This document shows positions 1 through 8,317 of a stretch of 47,902 nucleotides of DNA, piece after piece (the stretch's first letter is position 1; the number at the start of each line of letters is the position of its first letter). The position numbers were made by a program, and so were the translations under genes. Source of the DNA: Candidatus Kapaibacterium sp. Lineage in GTDB: Bacteria > Bacteroidota > Ignavibacteria > Kapaibacteriales > UBA2268. The notes beneath the pieces are model-generated. The model did no database searches, had not been told where the DNA came from, and was given only the letters and a program-made list of their open reading frames with translations. The stretch covers positions 1 to 47,902 of the forward strand of contig JAPLFL010000017.1 of the NCBI GenBank assembly GCA_026390695.1, given 5' to 3'.

Positions 1-68
1 AAATTTGTAATTTCAAAATGATCAAGCATCCCGTTTGGAAGCATATATTTTATTATTTCTTTACTCAT
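1..68 (-). CDS. Partial transposase N-terminus, ISAon1-like
   Basis: Reading leftward from ATG at 68 gives 22 residues (starting MSKEIIKYMLPNGMLDHFEI) that run off the window edge. A short start followed by a 'LPxGLLDxFEI' segment is what I know from the N-terminal region protein of ISAon1-family transposases in Bacteroidota. The gene points away from the nuclease fragment at 135-551. That fits one end of an insertion sequence lying in about 69-134. I could not find a terminal inverted repeat because the other end is outside the window. The family call rests on only 22 residues. Confidence 0.5.
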   Translation of the reverse strand, partial: MSKEIIKYMLPNGMLDHFEITN

Positions 69-134
69 CTGTTCCCTTATTTGTTAATTTATACTTTACA
101 AAAATAACTCTTAATCCCCAAAAATTTGACATGA

Positions 135-551
135 CCCAAAAGAATCAGAATTATTGGATACGAAATTCCATTAGGTCAAAAGAGTAAAAGAATTGATTTA
201 ATTGGGTATGATACAGAATTCAATATCTGGATAATTGAACTTAAATATACTGATTCAAAAGAAAAAATCGATGCTATTGTTAAACAAATTGATAATTATG
301 AAATTCTATTTCAAGCTATAATGGGTGATGTTGAAAAAGAAGTTCAAGACAAATATTTTTTGCCAAATTTTAATTTTTCAGGCAAAGTAAAAAAGCTAAT
401 ACTTGCACCAAGAGCTTATTATGATCATAACCCAGTACCTAAAAAATCAGATATTTTCTTTTGTTCATTTTCAAGAATTAGGAATCATGAAGACTTTTTA
501 GGAAAGTTGTCGAAATTTGAAGTGTGTAAATTTAGGCTCTATAATAAATGA
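135..551 (+). pseudogene. 5'-truncated PD-(D/E)XK nuclease-like gene
   Basis: An open frame with no start codon begins directly after an in-frame TGA at 132-134. It runs through RIDLIGYD (about 179-202) and IWIIELKY (about 227-250) to a stop at 549-551. The spaced D...ELK pattern is the catalytic signature of PD-(D/E)XK nucleases such as DUF91/NucS-like proteins. The first usable ATG (321) would discard the whole motif, so this is probably a remnant whose 5' end was removed by the insertion sequence to its left. It overlaps the next gene by ATGA (548-551), so the two were once translationally coupled. The family assignment is moderate; the truncation is clear from the frame. Confidence 0.55.
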
Positions 552-1840
552 ACCTCACCATCCATCGTGGCTCTAATGAAATTGGAGGCTCTTGTGTTGA
601 ACTGAGAACTGATTCAACACGAATTCTGATTGATTTTGGACAACCAATAGTAAATAGCTCTGGCGCACAATTTGATAATTCAGTGATGAAGAAAAAAAGC
701 ATTGAAGAATTAATTAAACTTGCTGTTTTACCTGATATTGAAGGTTTATATTCCGACAATTCCAAAATAAACGGCATTTTACTATCTCATTCTCATATCG
801 ACCATTACGGGCTGCTCAATTTTGCACACAAGGATATTCCGGTTTATTTGGGTGAAGCAACCGGAGATATTATCGAAATTAATAATATCTTTCAAAGGCA
901 GACGATCAAATTCAATCATCCTGTTTATTTTCAAAGGAATGTAAAATTTGAAATCGGTGATATTTCGATTACTGCATTTAGTGCTGACCATTCTGCGTTT
1001 GATTCTTATTCATTTTTAATTGAGTCAGGTGATAAACGAATTTTTTATAGTGGTGATTTCAGATCGCATGGCAGAAAAGAAAAAGTTTACCGATATTTTC
1101 TTCACAACACACCAAAAAATATTGATTATTTAATTCTTGAAGGCACATCTATCAGCAAACAGAAATCAATATCTGAGCTACAACTTGAAGTGCAATTAAC
1201 ACGAATTTTTAAAAGCTCTACAAATGGTTGCTATGTTTGGGCTTCAGCTCAAAATATTGACCGTATGGTCTCAATTTTTAAGGCATGTTTATCTTCAAAG
1301 AAGACGCTAATTGTTGATTTATATAGTGTAAATGTATTAAATATTCTTTCAAAATATGGAAGTTTTCCAACTCCATTAAAGGGATATTCAAATATGAAAG
1401 TTCTTTTTATTCCGTATTTATTGAACAAACTCATCAGAAATAATAGAATGGATTTGGTTGAACCTTTTGAAAAATATGAAATTCAAACAAATCAAATTAG
1501 CAATGCACCTGAAAAGTATATCATGCTCTTTCGACCGTCAATGAAAACTGAAATCAATGAAATTGCTTGGTCAGGTGGACAACTTGTTTACTCAATGTGG
1601 GAAGGATATAAGCAAAAGCAGGATTCAATGGAGTTTCTGAATTACTTTACTTCTCAAAATTTTGAAATCATTGATTTACATTCGAGTGGACATGCAGACG
1701 AAGCAACCTTGGTCGAATTTGTGAATGCTATAAATCCGAAATACATTATTCCTATACATACTTTTCATAAGAATCAGTATCCGTCTGTGTTTTCACAGGA
1801 AGTTAAAATTTTGAATGATAATGAATTATTAGAGATATAA
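548..1840 (+). CDS. MBL-fold, beta-CASP-like ribonuclease/hydrolase
   Basis: 430 residues. The N-terminal half is a metallo-beta-lactamase fold: an early GG segment (EIGGSCVEL), the metal-binding HSHIDH motif at residues 81-86, and FYSGDF in the middle. The C-terminal SSGHAD and IPIHTFH segments match the RNA-specificity (RMMBL) end of beta-CASP proteins. By family it would be a zinc-dependent RNA or DNA phosphoesterase related to RNase J, but at 430 residues it lacks a full RNase J C-terminal extension. Its ATG overlaps the stop of the nuclease fragment, and the TPR-like gene follows 9 bp later, so the three form a unit. The substrate is unknown; because of its nuclease neighbour a nucleic-acid role is likely but inferred. 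Confidence 0.75.
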   Translation: MNLTIHRGSNEIGGSCVELRTDSTRILIDFGQPIVNSSGAQFDNSVMKKKSIEELIKLAVLPDIEGLYSDNSKINGILLSHSHIDHYGLLNFAHKDIPVYLGEATGDIIEINNIFQRQTIKFNHPVYFQRNVKFEIGDISITAFSADHSAFDSYSFLIESGDKRIFYSGDFRSHGRKEKVYRYFLHNTPKNIDYLILEGTSISKQKSISELQLEVQLTRIFKSSTNGCYVWASAQNIDRMVSIFKACLSSKKTLIVDLYSVNVLNILSKYGSFPTPLKGYSNMKVLFIPYLLNKLIRNNRMDLVEPFEKYEIQTNQISNAPEKYIMLFRPSMKTEINEIAWSGGQLVYSMWEGYKQKQDSMEFLNYFTSQNFEIIDLHSSGHADEATLVEFVNAINPKYIIPIHTFHKNQYPSVFSQEVKILNDNELLEI

Positions 1841-1849
1841 GGATTAAAT

Positions 1850-2482
1850 ATGAGTTTTAGAATGATAGGTAAATATTTGCAAGATGGTTCCTTAGTGCAT
1901 AAAGTGAATCATCGTAAACAAACGCCAGAGGACAACCTTGACGATATTTGTTCAGGATTCTTCAACTCGGTTGGGCTGTCTAAAGCAGAACTAATGAGTA
2001 TTTTTAACGATTGTGTAAAAATTGCTGATCAGTCTTATGAATTAGCTTTTATTGCAGAGCTGATAATAACTGAAGTTTCAGAGGAATCAGCCGCCATAGC
2101 AGTTTATCATAAGGCAGAAGAAATTTCTGAGACAGCTTGTGATTATTATGTTTTAGCTGGTTCAATCCTTGAATACCTCCAAGATTTGAGTTGGGGTTTA
2201 GAATTGTATGAAAAGGCAATTGTTATAGTTGAAGATGACCCCGATTTATTTGATTGTATATTTTTAGCAGAAGTATATTGCAAGAATATTCCAGATTATA
2301 TCAGGTCAAGGAAACTTTATGAACTTGCGGAACAATGCGCAATTACAATGAAGGATTTCAAATATTTAGCAGATTCAATACTGAAAAATTTGAATGACGA
2401 ACAATGGTATTTGCAACTGATTGAAAAAGCACATTCATTTAATATATTCCCGATAATGATGGATGATATTTGTATGAATTAA
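1850..2482 (+). CDS. TPR-like helical repeat protein
   Basis: 210 residues, acidic, with repeating helix pairs such as WGLELYEKAIVI and RSRKLYELAEQC that have the A/L/Y spacing of tetratricopeptide-like repeats. It has no catalytic motif and no signal peptide, so it is probably a cytoplasmic scaffold. It is clearly paralogous to the minus-strand gene at 45961-46557: both have a 'QTPxDNL..(D/S)xFNS(V/T)GL' start and then matching repeats. It follows the beta-CASP gene by 9 bp and probably shares its transcript. I do not recognise a specific family beyond TPR-like. Confidence 0.65.
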   Translation: MSFRMIGKYLQDGSLVHKVNHRKQTPEDNLDDICSGFFNSVGLSKAELMSIFNDCVKIADQSYELAFIAELIITEVSEESAAIAVYHKAEEISETACDYYVLAGSILEYLQDLSWGLELYEKAIVIVEDDPDLFDCIFLAEVYCKNIPDYIRSRKLYELAEQCAITMKDFKYLADSILKNLNDEQWYLQLIEKAHSFNIFPIMMDDICMN

Positions 2483-2511
2483 AAGAATTAAGTAAATTGG
2501 AGATTAATTTT

Positions 2512-2742
2512 ATGAATAACCAAGAAAAACCATCACAACAAACCAAAGATGAATGGCATAATAATCCTTCAAATTGGAAATTAGGAATTTTTTATTACAA
2601 TAAATCAGACCCAAGGCTATTTCCACCCAAAAGAATCTGGTGGACTGGCTGGACAGTAAATTTTGCAAATCCATTTTCAATTTTGGCGCTGATTGGATTA
2701 ATACTTGCAATTTTTGTTCTAATGTATTTTTTCAAAAAGTAA
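2512..2742 (+). CDS. Small membrane protein, DUF5808-like
   Basis: 76 residues from ATG 2512, chosen because GGAGA at 2499-2503 sits at proper spacing; an upstream in-frame ATG (2470) lies inside the previous gene and has no such site. The soluble part has DEWHNNPSNWKLGIFYYNKS, then a P-K-R-I-W-W-T-G-W-T-V-N-F-A-N-P stretch, the pattern of DUF5808 domains in bacterial membrane proteins. It ends in a single hydrophobic helix (about residues 52-72) and KK. Function unknown. It is the last gene of the rightward group that begins with the nuclease remnant. Confidence 0.65.
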   Translation: MNNQEKPSQQTKDEWHNNPSNWKLGIFYYNKSDPRLFPPKRIWWTGWTVNFANPFSILALIGLILAIFVLMYFFKK

Positions 2743-3016
2743 ATTATCATAGCTTAGGAATAGTCGCTTTTATAGTCGGCTAAAGAAATTAGAGCATGAT
2801 ATATAAAGTTAAAGAGAGCACATCTTCTTAGATTATATTATAATTGTTATTTTAGAATTCATTAGATGAGAAAAATTATTTCCATTGTTGATAACTTTTT
2901 CTTGCATTATTCATAAATTCATTATTTTATTTTCCGAATTTTCCTTAATTTTGTATTTTAAGAAATGGTTCATTATTTCAAGAATTAATGGATATGAAAT
3001 ACGAAAAAATCATGCT
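2743..3016. other. Gene-free stretch before the repeat array
   Basis: About 270 AT-rich bases with no convincing coding frame, terminator or RNA fold seen. It leads into the 21-bp repeat array. Confidence 0.4.
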
Positions 3017-3226
3017 TTGGAAAACAGAGAGATTGCCTTGGAAAACACTGAGTTTGCCTCAGAAAGAGGTGAGTTTGAGCTGGAAAGATGAGCGGATGAC
3101 CTGGAAAAGACTGAGTTTAATCTGGAAAGAATTGAGAACGCTCTGGAAAGATAAGCAGATGTTCTGGAAAGAATTGAGTTTGATTTGGAAAACTAAGAGA
3201 TTGGGCTGGAAAACATGTTTTCTATA
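3017..3226. repeat. Tandem array of ten 21-bp units (type A)
   Basis: Ten consecutive 21-bp units start at 3017, 3038, 3059 and so on to 3206. Most begin CTGGAAA or TTGGAAA and several continue with a GAGTTTG-like segment. Because 21 is divisible by 3, the array is open in two frames and gives seven-residue peptide repeats (WKxxxxx or LENxExA), but neither frame has a ribosome site or a plausible protein end, so I treat it as noncoding. It sits just upstream of the 3311 gene. Arrays with the same 21-bp period but other sequences occur at 10769, 12002, 13217 and 22669. Confidence 0.8.
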
Positions 3227-3310
3227 ATAAAATTAGGTATTTCTAATGTAAATTGTACTTTTTCTATAATAAATTTACATATTTCTAAACTAAATTAGGA
3301 GTTTTTTAGA

Positions 3311-4105
3311 ATGGCAACTGCAAATAATCCAAGAAATTACAATCTTTCTGATTCGGAACTTTGTATGTTTACCTCAAATTTATGTGATACCATGACGCGC
3401 GACCTGTCCGATTTAGCAGCTTTTGGTATTACTGCCTTGGCTGTTACCAATTTGAACACATTGGGAGATGCTTTTGAAGTGTTCCCGCCTGATGATTCTT
3501 TAATCGGTGATGTTATGATTGCTACCCAGACCAAAGCTGCGAAACTCGAAGCAATTAAAGAGCTTATCCGTAGTATGGCTTTGCGTGTCGCGATGAAATG
3601 GGGAGAGAATTCTGGTCAATATCGCAAGCTCGGTATTACCGGAATGAATAATTTTTCTGAAGATAAGCTGCTTGTCACGGCCCGAAGCGTTCATACTATT
3701 ATGACTGGCTTCCTGTCGGACTTAGCTTCAACCGGATTGACTACCGGGCTACTCACTGCCTTTGCTACTGCCAACGATGATTACGAAGCTGCACGGAATG
3801 CGCAAAATACGGCAATCAATGAGCGCGATAATAAGACCGAAGAACGTATTGCGGCGGGGAATGCGCTTTATGCCAAGGTGTCCAACTATTGTGATGTCGG
3901 CAAACGGGTTTTTGCCAGCACGAATCAGGCTAAATATAATGATTACGTGATTTACGGCGCTGGCGGAACGGGTGGCGCACTCACTCCTCCGGCTAATTTT
4001 GCATATAATTTTTCGACAAATGTCTTTTCGTGGGATGTTGTTACCAATGCCACGAGTTATCAGATTGAAGCAAGTGATAACGGAACGGATTGCAACGGAA
4101 TCTGA
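3311..4105 (+). CDS. Hypothetical protein with partial fibronectin-like C-terminus
   Basis: 264 residues, noticeably more GC-rich than its neighbours, which suggests recent arrival. The first ~200 residues are helical and contain two related segments, 'MTRDLSDLAAFGITALAV' and 'MTGFLSDLASTGLTTGLLTA', implying an internal duplication. The tail (about 225-264, PANFAYNFSTNVFSWDVVTN) begins a fibronectin type III-like strand pattern but stops early at 4105, so the domain looks cut short. There is no signal peptide. The start is supported by TTAGGAG at 3296-3302. Function unknown; the gene may be a 3'-truncated member of a longer family. Confidence 0.55.
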   Translation: MATANNPRNYNLSDSELCMFTSNLCDTMTRDLSDLAAFGITALAVTNLNTLGDAFEVFPPDDSLIGDVMIATQTKAAKLEAIKELIRSMALRVAMKWGENSGQYRKLGITGMNNFSEDKLLVTARSVHTIMTGFLSDLASTGLTTGLLTAFATANDDYEAARNAQNTAINERDNKTEERIAAGNALYAKVSNYCDVGKRVFASTNQAKYNDYVIYGAGGTGGALTPPANFAYNFSTNVFSWDVVTNATSYQIEASDNGTDCNGI

Positions 4106-4130
4106 TTCAACTAAATATAAAGGAGAAATA

Positions 4131-4637
4131 TTGAATTCGATTGAAATTAATAAAATTCAGTTTAAAGTTATTAATATTTTATCTCAAAAATATTATAACT
4201 ATCCCAAAGAAGATATTCGAGATATAGTCCAGCACTATGTGATTGAAAAGGTATTACCATTATTTAATGACAAATCCAAATCAATAGAGGATTTGACAAG
4301 GATTCTGTTTTACCATTCAAGGATGAGAATACTTAAAGAAATCAAATCAAACGAAAAGTTTATCAACATTGATGGTGAGAATTCCGAAGATTTGACTGCT
4401 ATGGCTGTATTCCCGCTTGATTGGTATAGCTTTCCTGAACAGGGTATAGAAAATGCTCATGCATTTGAAACAATTAATGAACTTTTGAATGATTCCGAAA
4501 GAGAAATTTTTGATTTATATAGAACAGGACACAGTTTTAGGGAAATTGCTGAAATCACTGGGCATAATATTGATAAAATTACAAAAAGATTTTATAGACG
4601 AGTTGAGTGGCTGAAGAAAAAAATAAAAGGGAAATAG
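4131..4637 (+). CDS. Sigma-70 region 4-like DNA-binding protein
   Basis: 168 residues from TTG 4131, chosen because AGGAG at 4121-4125 precedes it at normal spacing and the open frame further upstream overlaps the 3311 gene. The C-terminus, LLNDSEREIFDLYRTGHSFREIAEITGHNIDKITKRFYR, split here only by family boundaries, is a sigma-70 region 4 helix-turn-helix (S-E-R-E-I-F ... S-F-R-E-I-A). The N-terminal half (KYYNYPKEDIRDIVQHYV) is like a divergent region 2. By analogy it would direct RNA polymerase to special promoters. It lies 114 bp upstream of four consecutive lipoprotein genes, which are possible targets; that link is inference. Confidence 0.6.
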   Translation: MNSIEINKIQFKVINILSQKYYNYPKEDIRDIVQHYVIEKVLPLFNDKSKSIEDLTRILFYHSRMRILKEIKSNEKFINIDGENSEDLTAMAVFPLDWYSFPEQGIENAHAFETINELLNDSEREIFDLYRTGHSFREIAEITGHNIDKITKRFYRRVEWLKKKIKGK

Positions 4638-4751
4638 ATGAATTTATTATTTGGTTTGGATAAATTTATTAATCTAAAAATATATTGTCCAAAAACGCTC
4701 CCAAAAAGTCTTTTATATATAGAGGCGAATTTCAATTAATTTTGTAGAGAT

Positions 4752-5354
4752 ATGTTGAATTTGAAAAATAGAAATAGAGAGTTAAATTTGATTTTTTACG
4801 TTTTTATTATTGTTTTAATTTTATCATTAGCAAATGGTTGTAAGGACCCAGCACCTAATTGCAATTCATTTTGTAAATTTAAAATCAATATAACTCAAGG
4901 AAATTTATGGTGGGTTAATAACGGATGGGGGCCATTTACAACTAATGGTGGTAGAATTTGTTCTTCAATTGGCGGTTTTTGGCCAACTTTTGATTTATCT
5001 TGTACATATAACAATCAAACGAGTAAAATTTTTTCTAATAATGGCAATCAATTGAATTCGAGTGGAACAACTGACTGGATAAATGGAAACTGCATTTCTA
5101 AGGCAGATGCTGCAAAATATGCAAGTTCAGGAGTACTATTTCAAATAACTAAGAATACAAATTTGTTTTTTTTAGTTAAAGACGGTATGTTATGCTCAGA
5201 GCCATTATGTGCATTATATAGAATCAGCCTTGATGAAAAAGATATAAGATATACAATTGATAATTCCAATTGTGGGATTAATTTCTATATAAAAGCAAGG
5301 CCAAATAATTATATGGGCCAAGGATATTGTAAACCATGTTCATGTGTTAATTAG
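4752..5354 (+). CDS. Cys-rich lipoprotein, unknown function
   Basis: 200 residues. The N-terminus has a charged start, a hydrophobic helix (FYVFIIVLILSLA) and a lipobox, LANGC, so it should be cleaved by signal peptidase II and anchored by the lipidated Cys. The mature part is rich in Cys and Trp/Gly with strand-like character (CNSFCKFKINITQGNLWWV) and ends YCKPCSCVN. No enzymatic motif is visible. It is the first of four adjacent lipoprotein genes spaced 9-14 bp apart, so they are probably co-transcribed. Likely periplasmic or outer-membrane bound. Confidence 0.65.
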   Translation: MLNLKNRNRELNLIFYVFIIVLILSLANGCKDPAPNCNSFCKFKINITQGNLWWVNNGWGPFTTNGGRICSSIGGFWPTFDLSCTYNNQTSKIFSNNGNQLNSSGTTDWINGNCISKADAAKYASSGVLFQITKNTNLFFLVKDGMLCSEPLCALYRISLDEKDIRYTIDNSNCGINFYIKARPNNYMGQGYCKPCSCVN

Positions 5355-5363
5355 AGGTAAAAT

Positions 5364-6128
5364 ATGTTTAAAAGAATTATGTTCATTCCTTTATTTGTAA
5401 TTTTTTCTTTAATATCCTGTAAAGAAGATAGTATTTCTACAAAAAAAATTGCAAATTTATTACAAAATTTGGGGATTGGTGATAGTGCTGTGAGTGCAGT
5501 ATTATATATAACTGGTGGTAAAACATGTAATCCATATTTTCCTGATCCCGATTCTAATAGTTTAAATGTATTTGCCTATATTACTGATGATTATCAATTT
5601 GTTAATCCAACAAATATTTCAGCAGATGGAATTCCTTTAACAAATATGGATAACTTTGTAGGTCAATTGGGTGGGCGATTAAATTATTATCCTGTATATC
5701 CAAACAATCATATAACATGGAATATTAATGGATGGGGCGGACAAAACTATACGGGAAATCAGGAAATACCTGTTAAAATGAGTTTTATAAATATTAATCC
5801 ATTAGATACAATAAATACTAATACCAATAATATTATTCAATATTCAGGTAATGAAAATAACGATTCAATATATATACACATCTTCCCTTCACCAGATAAT
5901 AGAATCATTTTGAATATAGATTCTATTCCGGGTAATAATGATATTTATTTATTAGTACCAGATAATGGTCAAGTAATTATAAATTCAAGTCTTTTCTCAA
6001 ACCATCCAAAGAATATTTATTATGACTTTAATTTAGTTAAGACCAAGACTCAAATAGAAGCATTTAATGGTTTTAGAATTTGCAAAAAAAGTCTTTGTTC
6101 GCTTTGCAGTATTTTTTTTATTAAATAA
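5364..6128 (+). CDS. Lipoprotein, unknown function
   Basis: 254 residues with signal sequence MFKRIMFIPLFVIFSLISC ending in the lipobox LISC, followed by KED. The mature part is Asn/Ile/Tyr-rich and likely beta-sandwich (NPTNISADGIPLTNMDNF, YPNNHITWNINGWGGQN). It begins 9 bp after the preceding lipoprotein with GAGGT upstream. It resembles the next gene in design: a short helical start after the Cys, a central beta region with ITWNI/HIWEV-type segments, and a short C-terminus. They may be distant paralogues. No known domain recognised. Confidence 0.65.
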   Translation: MFKRIMFIPLFVIFSLISCKEDSISTKKIANLLQNLGIGDSAVSAVLYITGGKTCNPYFPDPDSNSLNVFAYITDDYQFVNPTNISADGIPLTNMDNFVGQLGGRLNYYPVYPNNHITWNINGWGGQNYTGNQEIPVKMSFININPLDTINTNTNNIIQYSGNENNDSIYIHIFPSPDNRIILNIDSIPGNNDIYLLVPDNGQVIINSSLFSNHPKNIYYDFNLVKTKTQIEAFNGFRICKKSLCSLCSIFFIK

Positions 6129-6142
6129 TTGAGGTATAAACC

Positions 6143-6898
6143 ATGTTAATGAAATCTTATTTCTTTGGTATAATTATTATTACATTTTCTTTAAGTTCTT
6201 GTAAAGATTATAATCCTTTAATGCCCAAAGAAAACATAAAGAACTTAATTTCAAATTTATATAGTCCTGATAAGTCAAAACAGGGTTATTTATACAGTTC
6301 TAAAAATGTCTATGTTTATAAACAGTCATATTATCAAGATACATATTATCACGCATCATTCTTCTATGATAGTTCAATGACTTATTACCCTGCAAATGAG
6401 GTTAAATTAAATGGGAACATAGAAGCTCAAAAGTATGATTACAATATAGTTACTTTTGATGGAACGACAAACCATATTTGGGAAGTTACTGGAAATTCAG
6501 TGGTACCAACATACTCTGATACGATTCTTTCACTCAATTCTTTCAAAATCGTCTCTCCTTTGCCTATGATTGATTCAATTAATAAAAATGTTGGTATCAA
6601 TTTGTCATACACTTCTATCAATAATACAGATACTATTTATATATTAGCTAATTTAAATAAAGGAAGAAGCCTTATCTTAGATTCCACATATAGAAATTAC
6701 CAATCAATTTATAATGCAAGTTCAAAAATAAATAATGGTACAATAAATTTACCATCATCATTTTTCTCTTGTTTTCCATCGAATTCGTTCATAACAATCC
6801 AGATAGTAGCTTTCAGATATAAATTAAAATATATTAATAATAAACAATATATGACAACATGTATTGTTTCAAGTACGGGAGATTATTTAGTTAAATAA
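6143..6898 (+). CDS. Lipoprotein, unknown function
   Basis: 251 residues. Signal MLMKSYFFGIIIITFSLSSC has the lipobox LSSC; the start is preceded by GAGGT at 6131-6135. The mature protein is polar and strand-rich with many Tyr, Ser and Asn. The central HIWEVTGNSVVPTYSDTI segment lies at a position equivalent to HITWNINGWGG in the upstream gene, which suggests common descent. It is the third of four lipoproteins in one run. Location in the outer membrane or periplasm is inferred from the lipobox. Confidence 0.65.
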   Translation: MLMKSYFFGIIIITFSLSSCKDYNPLMPKENIKNLISNLYSPDKSKQGYLYSSKNVYVYKQSYYQDTYYHASFFYDSSMTYYPANEVKLNGNIEAQKYDYNIVTFDGTTNHIWEVTGNSVVPTYSDTILSLNSFKIVSPLPMIDSINKNVGINLSYTSINNTDTIYILANLNKGRSLILDSTYRNYQSIYNASSKINNGTINLPSSFFSCFPSNSFITIQIVAFRYKLKYINNKQYMTTCIVSSTGDYLVK

Positions 6899-6909
6899 TA
6901 GGGGCAAAT

Positions 6910-7335
6910 ATGAAAAAAACATTTATTTCATTACTTTTTGTAATTCTTTTTCTTTCTTTATTTTATAATTGCAGTGATCAGGATCCATGGAAAGATAAAC
7001 CACCAGCAAATAATTGTAATTGTGATGGAGCGTGTTCTATTACGATTAAAAAAATCACATGTATTCCACCTGGAAGTTATATAAAATCAGATATTGTAAT
7101 TGATGATGAACTTGGAAATAATATCGCTAATGATAATAATTCACCACTTATTGATGATGTTACAATTTCAATTCCTTGCTGCAAAAGATTTAAAATTACT
7201 GTAACCTGGTTTGAATTTTGCCCTGCAAGTTTAGGAAACAAAATGTGGTCTGGAACAAAATATATAGTACCAACAAGTTGTAGTGAATCTACAACATTTG
7301 TCGAAGGCGAGTTTTCAACGGATCCTTGCATGTAA
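6910..7335 (+). CDS. Small Cys-rich lipoprotein
   Basis: 141 residues. The signal helix FISLLFVILFLSLFYNC gives a lipobox-like FYNC. The mature part contains NCNCDGACSITIKKITC, then CCKRF, CPAS, and a C-terminal DPCM; the even distribution of Cys suggests disulfides after export. It is the last gene of the lipoprotein run and ends 16 bp before the hairpin-repeat cluster. It shares the CxC cluster near the lipobox with the first gene of the run (4752). Function unknown. Confidence 0.6.
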   Translation: MKKTFISLLFVILFLSLFYNCSDQDPWKDKPPANNCNCDGACSITIKKITCIPPGSYIKSDIVIDDELGNNIANDNNSPLIDDVTISIPCCKRFKITVTWFEFCPASLGNKMWSGTKYIVPTSCSESTTFVEGEFSTDPCM

Positions 7336-7350
7336 TCCATCACAATAGAT

Positions 7351-7700
7351 ATTTCCCCTTCCCGCTTCTGCATATTCCAGCATAAAGCAGCGCCGCTTTG
7401 CCAATAAAGACATCCAATGTTTTGAAAACATTGGATGTCTAAATTTCCTTCCTACGGGATTTTTTATCCGGCGGAAATCCTCTTCGCAGGGCTTTTTTAT
7501 TTCCCCTGTTTCCCGCTTGTGCAAATTCAAGCATATAGCAGCGCCGCCTTGCCATAGCCATGTTTGTCTCATCTCCAAATCATTTTTCATTTTTCATTTT
7601 ACATTGATAAAATGCCCTTCCCTCTTCTGCAAATTCCAGCATAAAGCAGCGCCGCTTTGCCATAGCCATGTTTGCATAATCTCAAAATCAGATTACCTGG
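7351..7700. repeat. Left cluster of the ~150-bp hairpin repeat
   Basis: One nearly complete unit and two partial units. The complete unit holds, in order, a CGCTTCTGCA(A/T)ATTCCAGC segment, CAGCGCCGCTTTGCC, the palindrome at 7408-7440 (AGACATCCAATGTTTT arms around one G), a CTACGGG/TTTATCCGGCGG segment, and CGCAGGGCTTTTTTATTTCC. The two partial units (from about 7510 and 7620) keep only the first half and end in GCCATAGCCATGTTTG. Open frames across it are repeat translations without ribosome sites, so I do not call genes. The cluster ends ~145 bp before the antitoxin gene. Confidence 0.8.
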
Positions 7701-7843
7701 CTCTGGGTGCAGTAGTAAAACACTTTTGAACTTCTTTAAAGTTTCTTCTTGACTGACTGTCATTGATTTGTTATAATATACAATAAAAATAAAAACAACA
7801 CGTCTTAACTATGAATTTTTTAAAATTTTATTTATGGGGTAAT

Positions 7844-8047
7844 ATGCTAACTTTAACCGAAATTAAACCTGACTTTGTCTATAGAAATGACAAAGTAGTT
7901 GCTGCAATAATTGATATTGACATTTTTAATGAACTTATTGAAAAATTTGAAGATGAAGAAGATATTGCATATTTAAAAGAAGCTCGAAATAAAACTATGG
8001 ATTATAGAAAATTCGGTGAATATCTCACGGAGCGTGAGAATGTATGA
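7844..8047 (+). CDS. Antitoxin of a RelBE-type pair
   Basis: 67 residues from ATG 7844, chosen because GGGG at 7836-7839 precedes it; an ATG at 7811 is also open. The sequence (LTEIKPDFVYRNDKVVAAII, then FNELIEKFEDEEDIAYLKEA) has the Phd/RelB-like layout: a short strand and helix for DNA binding, then an acidic helix that would wrap the toxin. Its last codons overlap the toxin start by 8 bp (8040-8047), a usual arrangement for translational coupling. It should neutralise the toxin and repress the shared promoter. The pair is enclosed by hairpin-repeat clusters. Confidence 0.75.
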   Translation: MLTLTEIKPDFVYRNDKVVAAIIDIDIFNELIEKFEDEEDIAYLKEARNKTMDYRKFGEYLTERENV

Positions 8048-8294
8048 AATTTACATTGAACGAAATGCTGAAAAAGAATTAAACGCCTTGAATTCTCCGA
8101 TTTTTGATAGAATTAGAGATGCAATTTTAGATTTAGCAAACAATCCAAGACCTTTTGGATATAGGAAATTGAAGGGATTAGAAAGATATTTGAGAATCAA
8201 GGTAGGTGATTATAGAATTATTTATGAAATTAATGACAAATCCTCCGAAGTTAAAATTGAAAAAGTCAGGCATAGAAAAAATGTGTATAGATAG
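8040..8294 (+). CDS. RelE/ParE-family toxin (mRNA interferase)
   Basis: 84 residues from ATG 8040 (MYEIYIERNAEKELN); an earlier ATG at 8016 lies inside the antitoxin. It is the standard RelE length with the standard landmarks: AEKELNALN helix, FDRIRDAILDLANNPRP, GYRKLKG, YLRIKVGDYRIIYEI and the basic end KVRHRKNVY. By family it cleaves mRNA at the ribosome when not bound by the antitoxin; the R in GDYRIIY and the terminal RHRxxVY are typical active residues. It looks intact. It could stabilise this repeat-rich region. Confidence 0.85.
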   Translation: MYEIYIERNAEKELNALNSPIFDRIRDAILDLANNPRPFGYRKLKGLERYLRIKVGDYRIIYEINDKSSEVKIEKVRHRKNVYR

Positions 8295-8317
8295 AATATA
8301 TAATTTAATATTCCCTA

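Noticed and set aside
3017-3227. Protein with seven-residue WKxxxxx repeats (and similar heptads at 10769-10894).
   Set aside because: The frames arise because 21 is a multiple of 3; there is no ribosome site, and the open reading exists in more than one frame.
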